A stretch of 47,610 nt of DNA, from assembly GCA_002361335.1 (NCBI GenBank), contig DESS01000193.1:9568-57177 (forward strand), written 5' to 3'. The notes under the pieces were generated by a model. It did no database searches, was not told the DNA's origin, and saw only the letters and a program-made list of their open reading frames with translations. This DNA comes from Richelia sp. UBA3308 (GTDB taxonomy: Bacteria; Cyanobacteriota; Cyanobacteriia; Cyanobacteriales; Nostocaceae). The position numbers were made by a program, and so were the translations under genes. Each line of letters opens with the position of its first letter. The stretch's first letter is position 1. Shown piece after piece: positions 46,902 to 47,610 of the stretch.

Positions 46902-47455
46902 AAATCTCCTGTATAGTAGTGCTATTTATTTCCTTTTACTTTTTACTTTTAAGTACCACGAATTATTTAAATCATTGATTGTTTCTCTACAAAATTGCTA
47001 AATCACTGATTTTGTTGTTTTATTTGACTCTATTTAATAATTGAACGACTTTAATATCATAGTCTTTATTAATACTTTGAATAATTTATTACTACAAAAA
47101 TCATCAGCATTTTATGTATTATGTAATACATATATTTAATATTGTCTGGCTTAACAATAACTCACTGTGAAGTATCTTCCACATAAAAAGCTTTTTTGTC
47201 TGCTAACTATATTACTTATAATTATAAATACTCAAAATATAGATGTTTTGTTTATTAACTTATACATTTATCTATTGACAATCAACACTCTAATAAATGC
47301 TTTGATTCATGTCTTCTACCTATAGACAATAAAAGTGTGGCAAGAAATACATTTAAGTAAATCAGTAGAAATAGACCTAACTATGTAACAGATTGTAAAT
47401 AGTTCTTAAAACTTTGCTAAGCTGCTACGCATTCTGCGTTGTATATTTAGGAATA
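46902..47455. other. AT-rich spacer upstream of MscS pair
   Basis: No gene is supported. The 60-residue plus-strand frame at 46819-47001 overlaps the channel gene and is a shadow. Promoters for the MscS pair should lie here. Confidence 0.5.
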
Positions 47456-47598
47456 TTATTTAAAAGCTAAAACTGTTATCCCTTTTGCCTGTTGCCTCTT
47501 CCCTCTTGCCTAGCTGTTGTGCATTTTTAATGCACAACAGCTAGTCAAGAGGGAAAAGGCAAGAGGCAAAAGGGATAAGAGTTTTAGCTTTTAAATAA
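47456..47598. repeat. Long near-perfect foldback hairpin
   Basis: Arms of 70 bases (47456-47525 and 47529-47598) pair with only four mismatches around a 3-base loop. The inner 24 bases of each arm (ctagctgttgtgcatt at the centre) pair almost perfectly. This is far larger than a terminator. It contains aagaggcaaaagggataa-type low-complexity motifs. It may be a foldback element, or an inverted duplication of a repeat. Confidence 0.85.
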
Positions 47599-47610
47599 AA
47601 TTTCTAAATA

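Overview
The window looks like a filamentous, probably heterocyst-forming cyanobacterium (Nostocales). The signs are a phylloquinone (men) gene set, a SulP/BicA-like bicarbonate permease, PEP-CTERM-like exported proteins, GCGATCGC (HIP1-type) octamers, short tandem repeats such as ggggaca/acaagg runs, AT-rich spacers and several dispersed hairpin elements. I see no tRNA, rRNA, CRISPR array or replication origin.

Layout. (1) 0.4-12.4 kb: a phylloquinone neighbourhood with menF (-), then menA, menC and menE (+) and, after an interruption, a DHNA-CoA thioesterase (menI-type, -). Between them lie an EAD1-membrane-FGE-like protein (predicted conflict/signalling) and a wrecked tnpB gene on the minus strand. 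That tnpB is split by two truncated group II introns that meet tail to tail. A 50-residue ribbon-helix-helix-like gene is divergent from tnpB. (2) 12.7-15.2 kb: a HopA1-family protein and an APH-type kinase, the enzyme pair known from RiPP dehydration (thioviridamide-type and class V lanthipeptide pathways); no precursor peptide is visible. (3) 15.2-16.4 kb: a structured segment resembling an IS605-type end, AT-rich spacer and short tandem repeats. (4) 16.4-21.1 kb: TMEM14 protein, DUF815 AAA ATPase, membrane-anchored coiled-coil TerB_C protein and a BrxD/DUF2791-type ATPase. (5) 22.1-32.8 kb: a one-direction, probably operonic biosynthetic cluster: exported PAP2/vanadium-haloperoxidase-fold protein, flavin monooxygenase-like protein, metal-dependent amidohydrolase, HemN-like radical SAM enzyme, ATP-grasp ligase, PLP decarboxylase, SAM methyltransferase and an exported ScyD/ScyE-like beta-propeller protein. 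I do not recognise this combination as a described pathway; it is the best candidate here for an undescribed system. Related terminal-inverted-repeat elements lie on both sides of it. (6) 32.9-36.2 kb: TauE/SafE permease and SulP/BicA-like permease. (7) 36.4-38.1 kb: DUF262 protein followed by a HEPN RNase gene broken by an in-frame stop. (8) 38.3-42.3 kb: SDR oxidoreductase, small membrane protein, cysteine desulfurase and DUF4336 protein. (9) 42.7-46.9 kb: three MscS-family channels, one with an internal duplication of its membrane region. The window ends with a 70-bp-arm foldback hairpin.

How the genes work together. MenF, MenA, MenC, MenE and MenI are five steps of phylloquinone synthesis (isochorismate, o-succinylbenzoate, its CoA ester, DHNA-CoA hydrolysis, prenylation). 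MenD, MenB and MenH were not seen. In the 22-33 kb cluster, the ATP-grasp ligase, decarboxylase, radical SAM enzyme and methyltransferase would act in the cytoplasm. The two exported proteins suggest a product that is finished or deposited outside the membrane, as in scytonemin synthesis; this is inference. All identifications come from reading motifs by eye; no database search was run.
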